From contig CM072896.1 in NCBI GenBank assembly GCA_037013685.1, positions 14,209,444-14,273,443 of the forward strand: a DNA stretch of 64,000 nt. The letters are read 5' to 3'. This document shows, piece by piece, positions 37,831 through 52,000 of the stretch. Both the position numbers and the translations under genes were made by a program. This stretch comes from Acridotheres tristis. Taxonomy: Eukaryota; Chordata; Aves; Passeriformes; Sturnidae. Positions within the stretch are counted from its first letter, which is position 1. Each line of letters begins with the position of its first letter. The notes under the pieces were generated by a model. That model made no database searches and had not been told where the DNA came from. It saw only the letters and a program-made list of their open reading frames with translations.

Positions 37831-40800
37831 TCCTCCTTCTATTTATTAAACATTTTTATTTCAGGCTGTTGTAAATTGCATTTTGATAGTATTTTTTTTA
37901 GAGATTTTTTAAAAATTGTTTTTCTTTTTTCCCTCAATTTAGGCAATTTAAAAAATAAAATTAAAAAACATGTTTCAGCATGAACTGTCTCCTTCTTCTT
38001 TAAAAATAAAAAGCAAATGCTTTTTCACTTGGAAAAAAACCCTTCCTTTTATTTTTCCCTTTATTCCCCTTATTTTGTAATGAAGTTATTCAGCAAGAGC
38101 TAATTTCAAAAAGAGTTTAATTCCTCTGAAAACTCAACTGTTAGTCAAGATCCCTACATCTCAAAAATATAAGCAGATATTCAACAAGATCTGCAGAAGG
38201 CAAGCTGAAGACAACTTGTGGCTCTAAGCAGGTCTTACCCTGATCACTATTAAGTTGTTCTTTTCTGTTTCTACACCCTTCATGTGTCCCTATGATTCAT
38301 TTCCATCTTTCCCCCAGGCTCACACAGCTGTAGGTTCCCTCAGCAGTGGATGTAGTGTTCCCACCAGCCTTTAGACTTGGATCTGTGGTGCACTACAATA
38401 ACAGTCTGTGATGAGCATAATATTTGAAATTTTTTTAGGACATTCACATTCAAAACTTCCCTTTGAAGAACAGGAGGGACAAAACCACAGTACATGAAAT
38501 TCCATTTTTTTCTGGAGAATTTAACCTGGGTTGTTAAGTCAGTTAATGTCCACTGCTGCAGGCTCAACCCTACTTTCTTGATGTTAACAGCACTTAACTG
38601 TGGGATTTTAGTGGGACCTTAGGAACAGAGATCTCCTGCATATTTTTATAATATTAAGCAGACATCTTTGCACGTACACTGATAACAAGAAATTGCCAGA
38701 TCAAAAGCTGTGAGTCATATTACTGAAGTTCTGTGTTTCATGGCACATCTGATAATCTGAGCGAGGAGAACAAGCTTGATATCCCCTCATCCAGAGATAT
38801 TAGCTTTTCCTGCTGGGTCTCAAAACAGATTTGAAGCATCAGATTGCCACAGCTGACAGGTTTAACTCAAACATCTGCTGAGCACAGCCTGGAGGGATCA
38901 TGTCAAAAGAGAGAGATTAGGAGCATCTCCTGCTCTTTGGCTAAGAGTGGTTCTTACTTGGTGCAGAAATTCTTTGGTCTCAGAGCAAATGTAGCCCTCA
39001 GAGTGTGTCTCTCTCATGACTGTTTTGGAAGAGGTGTGCAGCCCAGTAAATGAGTTTCAGAAGCCTGACAGGAGTGAGGAAGGGCAAACACAGTGCACAG
39101 CCCTCCCCATGTCTGTGCCATGCTGGTCAGGCAAGGCAAACCTGAATTCCTGAGCAACCTGGCAAGGGTTTAAAGGCCTTTAGTGGCAGCCCTTACAGTG
39201 TCCATACAAACTCAAAGCCCAGGCACAGAGGATGGAAAACCTCTCCAAAGGTTCAACACAGCCACAAAAGGCATTCCAAGGCAAAAGTGACAGCTCCTCA
39301 TTGCAGTCCTGGTAAACTAGGAAAACTGCTTCCAGAGGGATGCAAAGCCTGTGGGGACTTCTGAGCTTCTGCTGCCATCCTCCTCCTTCAAGGAAGTCCT
39401 TCCAGATCATTCCAGGTTTTCATTAATTATCTAGGTCATGACAAAAAGAACAGAATCATGAAACTTGCAGACCACACTGGGAAACAACTTTCAATTCAGG
39501 GCTGAACAAATTTCCCCAAAATTAAACTTCAGCTTTATGCCTACTTTTACCACCTCCCCATTCCCCACCAAACAAAACACTATGGTTTGCATTTTGCCTC
39601 CTGCCTTCATCACATGGCAGTGAGGGGGGCAGATCAGGGCACACATTTTGCATGTATAATGCAACCACTGAGCAGGAAGAGTCCCAGAAGTCCTGGTTCA
39701 GCTCTGCAGCCTTGTCAAGAGGGAGCCTGCAATGCTGCTGCAGCAAAAAGGCATCACAGTGTCAGACTTATTCATTAACTAGATGAGAGATGGAAAACCC
39801 CTGTGCCAAATAAATGGATTGCATAATCTTGAGCCAGTCTGGAATGCCTGGAAGGTAAAGGAAGGATAGTGGATATTATAAAGCTGCCAGCAATCTTTTC
39901 AGCAAGATATATATAGCTGAGAAAGCATGAGGTGCAAATAGCAGCATATGGTGGGGGAACTCCAAGATTTCCATAAGGGGGACACAAAATTTGATAGGTA
40001 TGATCAGCTCTTTCTACCTCCACCTTCAGCAATTACTTGCATATAATTCAGCATAGAGGTCTGTTCCTTGTCTCTTCTTTGCTTCCAAACTAGCTATTAA
40101 ATAAAACTCCTAAGCTCCAGGGTGAGAATCTGCTGCAACAGAAGTTTCCCTTGCTAAGGCATCTTTCCACACCACACAGACAAAGGAAGTGTCTGTCTGA
40201 AGGAATTATCACAGCAAGCAAAAGACTAATGGGACCATTCATTATCTTTAATTATATTCATCATCTTCTGGTGATTAGAACACAGTCATAAATTAAGATA
40301 CATTTAAATTTGGTACATTTGAATGAACTGGATATCCTTTGAATATCTTATAGGAAGTGAATTTGTTAGGAGTAATGATGCTGTCACCTTGAAAAGGCAG
40401 AAAGGATGCTTCAGTGTGTCAGGGAAGTCAGAAGGCCTTGAGGTACAGTAATGGTGGCATCAGGAGAGGAAGGGATCAGCCTTTGCTTTGGTTCATCATA
40501 GCTGAAGATCCTGAGAGCTCAGCTCCCAGTGTTCAGCAATTTCTCAAGTACTGCAACAAAGAGCACAGCCCTTGGTACTTCTGAAATATCTTGGGGTTTA
40601 CTGTTCTCAACACAGGAGCTTCAGGACAATGTTCTGCATATGGAAGTAGCTCCTTTCTGTCCCCAGAGTGGTGAATCCATACACAGATTTATACTTGCAC
40701 AAAGGTTGCAGACTTGGGCTGTTAATGCACTAAACTCATGTAACCTAGGAACAGAAATCTGCATTAAGGCCAGGCCCTTCTAAATCCCTCATATCTTAGT

Positions 40801-41815
40801 GGTTACATCATAAATTAATCCAGTGGGAAGGATTAAAAGCTTGTAACTTGAGCTGCACCTTCCTAGAGGATGAGAGAATGAGAGGGTACATCCTTCCCCA
40901 GGTTTTACTCCACTTTTATGTCCCTATGTATTTAGAGAAAATTTAAGCAATATATTTCCCAGAGAGAAAGGCACAGGCACAACTGTTGTGCTTCTTCCAT
41001 GTTCTTACACTTCTCCAGACATTAAGTAGCAGAGTTCAGATATCTATCAGGTGATATCTGTCAGGAGCTCTGATACCTCCTGCTCCTGGCACCGTGCCTA
41101 TGCTGACCACTTCTGTACATGGCTCAGAGACCAAATAATACATGTGCACCTCGGGCTGCACCATTCCACTGCCTGGCATCTTAGTGAAAACCTCCAGGGA
41201 TTGTAAAAGATGACCCCATTTGCCTTTAGAGACAGCAGGTCTGCAACATCATCAGCTATATGTCACTCTAGAAGTTGGCCAAGTGTAAATGTTTTTAATG
41301 TGGATTAAGGCACACAGACAGGATATATCAGGATGGCAAAACCCCCTGAATCCCAGCAGATTGTCAGTGATATCAGTGGGCCTGGTTGTAATTGATATGC
41401 ATCAAGTTGCCCTGCATCTGCTGTGGACAAAGAACGTGTGGCCAGCAGGTCCCTGTGGCTTGGTCAGTCTTCTTTTGTGGAAAAGGCACCAGCTTCTGTC
41501 ACCAGGGCAGTCCTAGCCCAGAACAAGTAAACAAAACATCTACTGCTTTTTGTTCCTGGATGTCGTTTTTTGTTGGTCAGCCCCTGGAGCACCAGAGTGT
41601 TTTACACCATAACAAGAATGTACATCAGCGTGTCACACTCTGCACGTCAGCAGCCAAACAAGCCATTGCTGTTAAGTAATCCTCCTCTGCCAACACAAAC
41701 ACCTCATCACTGGCAGCAAAGGGACACCCCCTGTCCAGATTTGGATTTAGATACATGCCAGAATTCCTCCATGATCAAATTATTCTGAGCTGCTTTAACT
41801 ATGTTTATGTTTCCA
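37831..41815. other. non-coding DNA, nothing recognised
   Basis: The first 230 bases are AT-rich with several T and A runs. The remainder is mixed sequence with only short open frames (at most about 85 codons) and no known repeat family. Confidence 0.55.
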
Positions 41816-41819
41816 TCAG

Positions 41820-41871
41820 AAAAAAAAAAAATCGATAGAAAAAGCTTAGCCAGTTTAAAAGAAAAAAAAAA
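41820..41871. repeat. two poly-A runs
   Basis: A run of 12 A at 41820-41831 and a run of 10 A at 41862-41871, separated by about 30 bases of A-rich sequence. Confidence 0.8.
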
Positions 41872-41874
41872 GGA

Positions 41875-44800
41875 AAAAGCTACATGAAAAGTGAGAGCTG
41901 GTACATTACTTCAGAGAGATAAAGTGGTCAATCTGACTGGAACTTTTATCTGTGAATACCTCTGCGGAGCCAGGATTACTTTGAAACAGAAAGAATTTAG
42001 AGCAGAAGCAATGCTCACTTTTAGCAGCTGCTAAGAAATTGCTGAATGCCTTTAAAATCCCCTTTATTCACACCACCATCTACATAAGACATGTATAGGT
42101 TGCACACATAAAAGCTCATAATGCAGTGAACAGAAGCTGAATAACAGCCTTGAACCTGAATTTAAATTATTTCAAACAATTAAAAAGAAATTCAGAGAAG
42201 AACAAAGTAAGCCAGCCTGAAGCAGCAGCAAAATGCAAATAAATAAATAGAATCAATAGAAGTTATTCTCACTTATAACCCAGTAAAATAAAATGCACTA
42301 AAATAAAAATACTGTAAAATAGGATCAGAAGAACAGGATCTTATTAAGAAAATGACTCCAATACATTTTCTAATGAAAATATTTGGAACCGATAAATGCA
42401 AATACTGCTTTGTGTGCTGATTTACATCAGGCACATCTGGCTTTATCTGATAACTCTCATTGAAGTCCCAGAGTTCCACTGCCAACCTAAGAGATGTAAG
42501 ACAGAAATGGAGATTCTAAGCTGTTGTAATGGGAAAAGCATTAAGTGAAGATGGTGCTTTAGTCCTTCAAAAGCTCCAAACAAGGCTGTTTGTCTGGCAC
42601 TCTCAATAGACTGAATAGACTTCTTAAGAATAGGCCAGGGTAATAAAAAATAGATTTGTTTTCAATTCCTCCTAGTTTCATATTTTCTATATATTTTAGG
42701 TTTATTTGTTTAGACTTTATTTCTTTAGTTTTGTTTTTTGTTTTTTTTTTCAAAGAAGCATTTAACTTCTAATGAACCATAAAAACAAATTTTAAAACAT
42801 ACCAAATTGTTTCTGCACAAGGCTATTTCTCTGTTAACCTGTGCTTTTCTTTGCCCTAAATCACAAGGCAGGGTCCAATCTCCATATGCATTTTTAAGTT
42901 TAAGTTACTGAACAGAAGAAATCACTCCTGGAGGAAGGAATGACACCCATTTACCTGGATAAGTTACTAGATCTAAATTCCAACCCCAACATGCACACAG
43001 TGGGACCTTTCATCTGTCAGAAACACTTGACTACTTTCAGCAAAGGATGTCAAGAAGACAAAGTACAAGGTCACTTTTCATGGCAGCATGCTGTACAATT
43101 CTCCCTTCTCCCCAAAAAGGTCTCCCAGAGAGTGATTAGACTGCTGCCATGACCATGAGCCCACATATGCTGGATTGTTTTAGTAACTAAACATGCTCAA
43201 AGGAGTTTGAATAGCTACTGCTTCTTGGGCAGCTTTAGGTAATAACTCTTTTCACACCCACAACTAGAAAACACCACTTTCTTTTCAATTCATGTCAATA
43301 ATCAAACAGTAGCTGTGACCCAGCACTATATGAACATGAAACATTCAGCTAATCTAGGCAAAAACTTCCTTCATTTTTGTTAAGGATGAAAGTACCTCTC
43401 TGTGCCTTTGTTGTTAGGGATCTGAATAAAGTTTGAGGGTGTAGTTTGGTTTTGAACATGCAATTTGAGATTGAAAAATGCATTTATATTTCCTATTGCA
43501 TATTCTGCACACATTTAGCCTCTGAAAATGATGGCATCCTTAATTTTTTTTCCATGACATCTCATTGTTAAGCTGTTTAAATTCATTTGAAAAAGTCATT
43601 AGCTTTACATTAAGGACTGCTGTGGCACCTGGTAGATGATCTATAGAGGAAAGTTGTGTTCATTAGTGCTCATAGACTGAGAAACATTATTTAAAAGAAG
43701 GATAGCACTAATGGTATCTGACACATAAATACACATCCATGTTCATCAATGCATCACACAGTGCATTATCAATGTTAGCACTCATAAGACCCCCATGGAG
43801 TAGGGAGGAGGAATTACTGAGGCTGCTGAGATGGGGAAATGAGGCATAGATACTGTAGGGAAGAAATGGGATTACAAATAAAGAGCAAATCTAAGCACAC
43901 AAACAAAAAGGGAAATTAATTCCAGTCTTTGTTTCTCATCCATTGCTGGAAAGACAAACCCATCCATCTGACAAGTAAAGTGCCTGAACTGACATGGAGA
44001 GGACAAACATTTTAGGATTCTGTCAGCTCCAAGGTTTTAAGCTTCATGTAGGCACCAACCAGCAAGGAACTTCAACAGGGAAGAGCAAGAGCCAACCCAC
44101 ACCAAGGCCAGCAGAGCCCATCCCTGTCCTCTCCCCTGGCACTTAGTCAGAAGCTCGCTCTGAAGAGACTGCTGCTGACAGGGGGGACATCAGCAGCACT
44201 GGAATGATGAGCCTTGTCATCCCCATCCATTACAGCTTTGATCAGGAAACAAAATCTGCATCCTCCAAGGATACAGGGAGAAGACAGAGATGAAGGCTGG
44301 AAAGAAAACCATACACTTCTGCATTATGAATTTTTATTTTGCATTCATATTTTTATGAACACTGGGAAGATAATTCCTGACTATTTCATTCATCCATACT
44401 TCTGCTTGCTAAAAATATTTTTAAGTTAGCAGAGCGAAGATTATGGGGAAAAATGAGACAGTTTAAGTGCTCCATATTATGGAGAACAATAAAAAAATGT
44501 TTAAAGTTTCCTGGTTTTATAAAACACAATGGACCATGTCTGCTCCTGAGAACAGTTTAAGTACACTGCACCCTATAAGATGTTTTACCTAATCATCCAC
44601 ATTAAAGATCCTCTTGGTACAATCAGGATTGCAGTAACATTTTGCATTAATGCTTGATTTTACCTTCACTTTGGGAAAGACACAAGAGTCTCTCAGAAGT
44701 AGCAAATTGTTGTCTAACCCACCTCTAAGGATGGGTCACTCACTTTGAGCAATGAGTAATCTCTGCATTGTCACTACAGCAAAGTTACCTGTACATCATT

Positions 44801-45400
44801 TTCCTCTGGGCTGGGATTTTCCCAGTGAGAAAGCCAACAGGATACCTAAACTTGAAGATAAAACCAGATCATGCATATGCCTGCTCTGCCCGATGTAGAT
44901 TTTCTTTTCCAGTAAAATTTCTCCCAATTTTTTCCACCATCTAGGTTTGAGATTCTTAGGAGCTAATGTTAACTTCCAAAATATTTCAGTTCTTGATAGA
45001 AAGTTTCTGTAGGTGAACTGTATTTGTTCACTGAATAAACAAATGAAAACCATCCTCTGGGCTTTCACCAGCAGTTTCTGCCACGGAAACAAATCCTCCT
45101 CCTTTTATCAATGAATAATACAGGCATTGAGCTCCTTACCCACTAAAACTTCAGCTTGTTAGGTTGGCAAGTATTAGTGACCTCAACACACACGTCTGAG
45201 GGCAGAGGATTGCCTGCATCTCTTCAGGGCCCTCTCACCAAACCTCTTCTTGAAACATTACAGAATGCTGAGGCTTAGTCTGGAAACCACGAGCTCAGCA
45301 GACAGTTCTGAAAAACCTGTGATGTTCTAAACCTAGTTTGACATTGGTAGAAGAGTCTTTAAAAAGAGTCAAAGCAAAACTATTTAAGGGGTTAAACAGC
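41875..45400. other. non-coding DNA, AT-rich in parts
   Basis: No gene is recognised. Around 42100-42330 and 42640-42800 the DNA is A/T-rich with a T-rich tract at 42721-42750. At 43828-43857 a short stretch resembles the antisense of the MIR core (GATGGGGAAATGAGGCATAG), which is too short for a firm call. Open frames stay below about 100 codons. Confidence 0.5.
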
Positions 45401-45403
45401 AGT

Positions 45404-46060
45404 TCACTGCTCTTGAAAAAGGACAGGATTGAGAGTGATTGCTCCTTGGCATTCGGATCCAGCAGGCAGAGCTGCATCACAGAGCTCCAGAAAAATCCTG
45501 CTCCCATTCAGTTCAGCAGTGCCAGATCTGATGTCAACTGCACAAAGCAGGAAGCCAGGGTAGGCCCACCCAGGACTGATGTTCTCTCTTGACCTTGGAG
45601 GTGTCATAAAAGAGACAAGACCTGATAGAAAGCCATTGATGGCCTGAGACCTTCTCTTTCCTAAAGGAGCACAGCAATGCAAACCTTGACATTGCATCGC
45701 TGTCAAATTATGCAAAAACAAATGGGCAAGGTGAGCAAGCTTCCAGGTTAGTAACAGCTTTTGGAGGAGGGCATGAGGAACTAAACAAGCTCCTATAAAA
45801 ATGCAGACACTGTCTTGGTATAAGGGTAAAAACCACAGAGGACTGCAAAGGAGCTGAGGCAGTGAAGGCTTTTCAATCAGTGAGAGACACAGTTTATTAG
45901 CCTGGCAATAAACCTTATTTGTTGACCATTTGTTGATGAGATTTAAAATCAAACAGGCCAGTAGTGTACACTGCATTCTGCTGCTGCTTAGCTTAACACT
46001 GCAGCCCACTGAATTAACCCCATCTTCCTTGCTGTATATCCAAATATCTTTTACCAGCAA
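45404..46060 (-). other. longest open frame, 218 codons, unrecognised
   Basis: An ATG-started frame of 218 codons on the minus strand, the longest in the window. The translation is rich in Leu, Cys and Ser and resembles no family I know. It shows no clear signal peptide, regular membrane segments, zinc-finger spacing or reverse-transcriptase motif. A plus-strand frame of 84 codons overlaps it. By rough reasoning, a frame this long is somewhat unusual but possible by chance in 64 kb read in six frames. It could also be an old retroelement relic or a non-coding transcript; I do not call it a gene. Confidence 0.12.
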
Positions 46061-49000
46061 CTACGAAGTTTGATCAAACACTGGAATACAAATTTGGAAT
46101 GCACAAAAGCTGAAGTGCCCAACCAAGAAATTATTAATAGCAAGAAAATGGGGAGAAACGATAGATTTTTTTTTTATTTTTCCTTTAGAAAAATGTTTTT
46201 ATTTTATGTTCATGTTCATACCGTATTTAAGCTGAAAGTGCTTTGTGCAAGACTAAGAAGCAGCAGTTTAATGCTGAAAATATGGTGTTAGGTGAGACTC
46301 TGTAGGTACACTGCCTAATGGGCTGGGAAGAAACCTTCTATCTTCTACTTTTATAAGGATTTTGAGGTGTATGTGCTGCCTGCTTCATTGTGAGAAGGAA
46401 ACTTTTTGCTCCAGAGACAACAGATATTCTGCTGTTGTTCTGGGTCCGAGGAGAAGCAGAGGTCAAAACCCACATGAACAGATATCCATTAATTCTTTTC
46501 ATAGTGTATTATGGAAGAACAATACTCTCAGTTTTCATCCTTGCACACAACTCCTTTGCCTCCTCTCAGATATGACACTAGAGCAGAATGTTGCAGAGAG
46601 AAGACCTTGTAGAACAAATACTTTGCAGAATAACAGCACAACAGATTGTAGGAGAGACAAAAATTGGACAAGGCTGGTTTATGGATGTAATTAAAGAGTT
46701 TCTGGCAAGGGTGATTTCTACCAAGGTTACTCATATAGTTCACCAGTGCAAAAATAAGCAAAAATTCAAGTTCTTGGAGGTCCAGGAGATACTTTATTCT
46801 TTAACCTATTTAATTTTATTTCTTCATTTTTTAATCACTAAGGGAGGGAAAAGAGGGCGTTTCAGCCCTGAGCTATAAGGCTGACTTGCAGCTGGTGACC
46901 CAGTAATTGGTATTTATTGCTCAGAATGCATCACTAACACACAGGTTGGAGACTGATATTTTCATCACTCCTTCCTTTGCTCTCAGCTTTGCAGCTATTT
47001 CATGCACTCTGGGTTTGCCAATTACCTTCCCGAGGTGGGACGGGGTGATTTGTTTTTAATGCACGTACAGTGAGTTCGAATAGCCTGGTTTGTTTTTCCA
47101 TTTGCAATTTCATGGGGACAGATTCAGGGACAAACTCATAGGAGAGACAGCAGATAGCCCTGGTAAGCACCTCAAAGAGTTCTTGGAGCTTCATTACACC
47201 CCAACCTATTACATACCTGTCCCCAGATTGGCTCTTACACCACCAGCTCACACTGCTGCCTTTGGTTTGTGGCCTCTGTGCTCCTGGTGCCTGTTAAGCT
47301 GTTGTGCAGTTCTCATGCTGTGAGCTTTGCCTTCCTGGGGACTGGAAGGATACAGCTGGGGGCTGGTACAATACATTGCAGTGCTGAAACCTCGAAGCTG
47401 GAGCTTGGATAGAGAGAGATATTATTGAAAATGTTCACAGAATGGGTGTGCAGAGTCAATCCAGAAAAAGATGCCTTGACAGGATCCTATGAACAGAGGA
47501 TGAGATCCCAGTATGAACCAGGAGGTGCGAGGGCAGCTTTCATGAGACATGCTGCTAGTTCTGTAGTCTGCAGCCCTAGATTTAGGATTTTTGAGGAAGT
47601 TAAATAGCATCTCATCTATAATTCAATCCTTTCACTCTCTTCTGGATTCCTAGAGTCCCAATGTCCCCTTGAGATACAACATGTCCCGCCTGAGGGCATG
47701 GGTACCAGCAAATTGAAAGTGTCACCATTTTGTCATATTTGTCACTTTTGGAAGCAGTGTGCTCAGAATTGGAAAAGGAAATTGAAAGATCAAGAGCAAA
47801 ACCAGCCAGAGCCCATAGCATACACAGAGGCTGTCTGGAATGATACACACTCTGGGTGAAATACCAATTCCTGATACCACAGATAAACTCTTAAATACAC
47901 AGTTGAGTTTAAAAGACAGACCCTATACAGATTTAATTAGCGTGCTAAAAATAGAGAAGAGGTACTGGAAAACCACATAAATCTGCATTCCTAGGATTTC
48001 TGAGTGTGAAGAATGGAAAAGGGAAGGCTTCCATATAGGAAAGAGAGGAAATAAAATATTTCAGTGAATGCACAGAAACTTTCCTGTCAATGGGCTGCTG
48101 GAATAACCCAAGCAGAATAAGCCTCAGTTTCAAGTGAAGCATGAAAGTCAATAATCTCTGTAACCTTTCTAAACTTTGCTCTCCTGTCACATATACAGAG
48201 GCTGAAGGGACTTAATCTATTCAAGGTGTGTGTGTGTCTATACTCATTATATACAGCAGAATACTCCTTCACAGAGAACCAGTTACTCAGCAGTCTGTCT
48301 CATGCTCAGCACTAGTAATAACTAAGGAAAGTGACATTGTCATTTATGTTACTGAGAATGTTACTAAACCCAGAAAAGACCCAGTTGTCCTTCCTAAGAA
48401 AGTGAAAAGTTAAAGGGCGAAAGGTAGTCCAAATTGTCTTTTAACTATCGATTATTTGTCTAAGAATTAGTTTCTCATATATATGTTGCAATTAATAAGC
48501 CATTTTGTAGATATATGCATTGTACATTAAAAATGAAATTTGGAATATTTCTTCTAAAAATGCCAAACTGACCCATGCTGCTTTTCTCTTTTCAATTTCT
48601 TTGCAAGGTGAAACAGTGCCTGAGTAGACCAGATCATGTTGTTCTCAGAGGACAGTGTCAAGTTTTGAGTCCTGTAATTACTTTGGTTTATCATTTTATT
48701 ACTGATGAAGGTTTCTCTTGCCGTCCATGGAGGGTGCCTTTCCATCTGGGCAACAATTAGTAGATACTCCTGACTAAGACTTGCAGTTTCAGGACTACAT
48801 TAATTTTTAGTTGACAATAATGAGACTGTCAGAATAATTCTAACCTCAGTAGAAATAATCTCTCTCAATCAGTGCTGCACAAAATGTGCAAGTGTCACCC
48901 ACTGAACTTTTCTTCTACAAGTGCCAGATTGTTAGTGATAGGATGAAATAGAAAAAGTCATTGAGGGTAGGCAGGCTTGGCCCTAACAAGGGATTAATGA

Positions 49001-52000
49001 ATAAATAATTTCCAGACCATTATTTCAAAAGAGAAAATCGGGAAGTTGTAGTTGGAGAGAATATCAGAACAGACCCCAAATCTCCCAGCTCTCAGGATGA
49101 AATTTGGCTTCAGCTACAGAATAAGGATGTTTCTATCCTCTTTAGAACACTGTGCAGATAAATTCCTTCAGCTGTTGGAAACACTCAGATGTTGTGGCAA
49201 TGAGCTCTACATAAAACAGACAAGTAAATCTTGAGCATATTAAGTTTATTGCAAATTATTAATTTTAAACAAAGACTTATGATAGGCAATGATTGTAGTA
49301 GGAAAATATCACCATTGCAGTACAGCACATGCAACCACAAACAAGATGCATCAGCAATAAAAGGGAGGAGAAATCATCCTCTAACTATATCTCACTTGGA
49401 AAGGCATTTATTTCTGGCTGGGCACTGGAGCATTTGAAGTACTATTGCAAGACACCAACAGAACATATCAACAGTGTTCACTGGCTAAGCTACCAGTTCT
49501 TCCACCATGAGGACAGGTGTGGCAAGTTAATAAAAAATTCAGCTATATGTCTATGGTGATATGTCAAATGAATTATTTCAAGAATTTGGGACAGGCAGAG
49601 GAAAGACAAGATGGGGATAAGTTGACTGCTATTGGAACATACTTTGCACAAGATGCAGTGATGGCAAATAGCCCAGTTTCAGTGGGCTAAGCTGTGATCC
49701 ATAGATAAATATGGACTAAAAATGCAACAGCACCTACCATCAGATTAACAAAATAAAATCCAACTTGTAAAGGATGAAATGCCCATTTCTGTCTTTGCTG
49801 TCAAAGACAAAAATGCTGCACATAACCATGCTCTTTGAACCAGTTCTTTTTAAACACTGATACTACATAGGAAACAAAAAACAGTAGGGAACTGTTTCCC
49901 ACAGCCCAGCAAGAATCCCTGTGTTCCACTGATAACTAAGGAAAAACATACATAAGTGTTTAGTGCAGAGAATTCTGATTGACACACTGAGATGACCACT
50001 GACAAAAGTGCTTCATTACACATCACTGCAGTGCAACACAGCCAGAAGGGGCAGGGGAGAAGCACACTCCTGAAATCCAAACCCGACCAGAAACAGGCAA
50101 TTGCCTTGTCTCACATGCAAAACCAGAGCCTGTAAGCCCCACTGCTGTATCTGCTGACCTGATCTATGCACTTATTCCAGAGCTCAGCTCTGAAATTCTT
50201 GCATAAAGGTTTTTTTTGAGATTTAGAGCTTGATTCAAAGACAGCTGAGCTCCTTAGGAACCCCTAGCACCAGATTTGAGATGGACTGCAAAGAAAAGGG
50301 CATTTCTGTGCCCAGGGCATGCACTGCAGCCAGGCCAGGTCTCCCACCCTGAAGGATGGACACAGCACATGAACAGGAAACACTGTTTGTGTAAGGTTCA
50401 TACCCAATTCTTTGTCCTATAACACCAGTAGAATTACCTGTGTGACACAGCAGACAGACAAAGCCTTCAAAGTGACAAATAAACTTATAAATGATAACTC
50501 TGTCAGCAGCTTAAATTGCTCAACCATTTCTTTTCTGCTTGCTGGTAAATTACTCCTCAGGCTCTTCTTGCTGAGGTTTTGTCCGATTCAGTTTCATCTA
50601 GTAAGATGATAAAGCAAGGAGGAACTAAAAATAATGAAAAACACTTTCCCTAGTTTCACATCTGACAAATTTCACTGTTTTACCAAGTCCATTACAGATG
50701 ATGACATACTAATTGCACAGTGTGCAGGACAACACAAAGCAATTAACACTTCTGCTGTGCTTCAAGGCTGCTCTGTGCAGTTTCCAGGGGGAGGTATGAC
50801 ATGAAATCTCATGACTAGCATGAAACCAACTGTAGTTGACACTGAATTTATATTTTCCATGCCTGCCTAACACCCAGTTCAGTGCCTGCTGGGCTTTCTC
50901 TTATAGGCAATCTGGCAGCCTGGAACAGGAGACCTAATTTCTACAGACATGGCGTAAGAACAAATTGCCCAAGTTTTGGGAGAACTGGGGATTTAAAGGA
51001 AACCAGATAATGTTCAATAGCCCACCAAAACAAAGGGGAAAGAAGAGTCCAAGTGCTCCTGACTTCGGACATCTCATTTCATCTCCCCCAAACCATGCAT
51101 TCCTGGAATGCAAATTATAATACACTGGCATTCTTAGGATGAAAGCTATATTTTTGAATTAAATCATAAAAAGCACAGGAGCTTTTCACACATTTCAAGT
51201 TCTTAGCATTACTAACAACTTAATTTTATTAAAGACAATAAACATAGGCTTAAATCATAGCTTTTGTCTTAACATAGCTTGCAACTTAACATTGCATCCA
51301 GCAGAATCCCCCACTGGAATTTCTTCCAAACTGCACAAATGAACTTGTTCCCATAATTAATCCTAACGTTGTTAATGTTTGGGTTTAGGTATTGCAGCTC
51401 TTCTCTCAGGTCTATTTACAGCCTATTGCTCTTTGCCACCTCCTACTCCTCCCTAACAGGCACCAGGACTGAAGGGCTCAGCCACAGGCAAGGATGACAT
51501 CAATTAACTGATGGGTTATTTGATCACTTGCACCAAGACCCGTGGCCACCATGCTCTAACCACAAATAGTGCCTGGGTGGTGACAACCAAACCCCTTCCA
51601 GCTACCCTGGATTATTTGTTGCAGATGTTTATTCTCAGCTGGTAAAGTGGGAAGGATAAAGACAGATGAATGTCTTTGTCTGGGGGTTTGCTCAGTGTGA
51701 TTTAGGCACTGCCAAAATACTGACTAATCCCAGTGAAACTGAAAGGAAACTATTTAAGTTTGACAGAGGATTTAGCAAACATGGGCACTCCTTCCAGCCT
51801 CACCAGGTGGCTCTTAGCAAGCCAGGGAACTGCAGGTGACTGGGAATGTTTAAGACAGCACTTACAGAACCATCCTAACACACAGTCCTAAGGCTGCAGT
51901 CCAGGATGACTGTGAGGTGGTGAAGCTCCTCAGGAGGGACCAACAGGCAGCCAATCTGGCCTGCTGCACATGCCTAAATCAGTCAGCATTGCATCATTGC

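Noticed and set aside
37495..37983. 162-codon plus-strand frame as a gene
   Set aside because: It starts in a GC-rich patch and runs into AT-rich DNA with an abrupt change to Phe/Lys/Ile-rich translation. It has no known domain, and antisense and alternative frames are similarly open.
47060..47075. tRNA B-box-like word GAGTTCGAATAGCC
   Set aside because: No cloverleaf or A-box could be placed at the correct distance.
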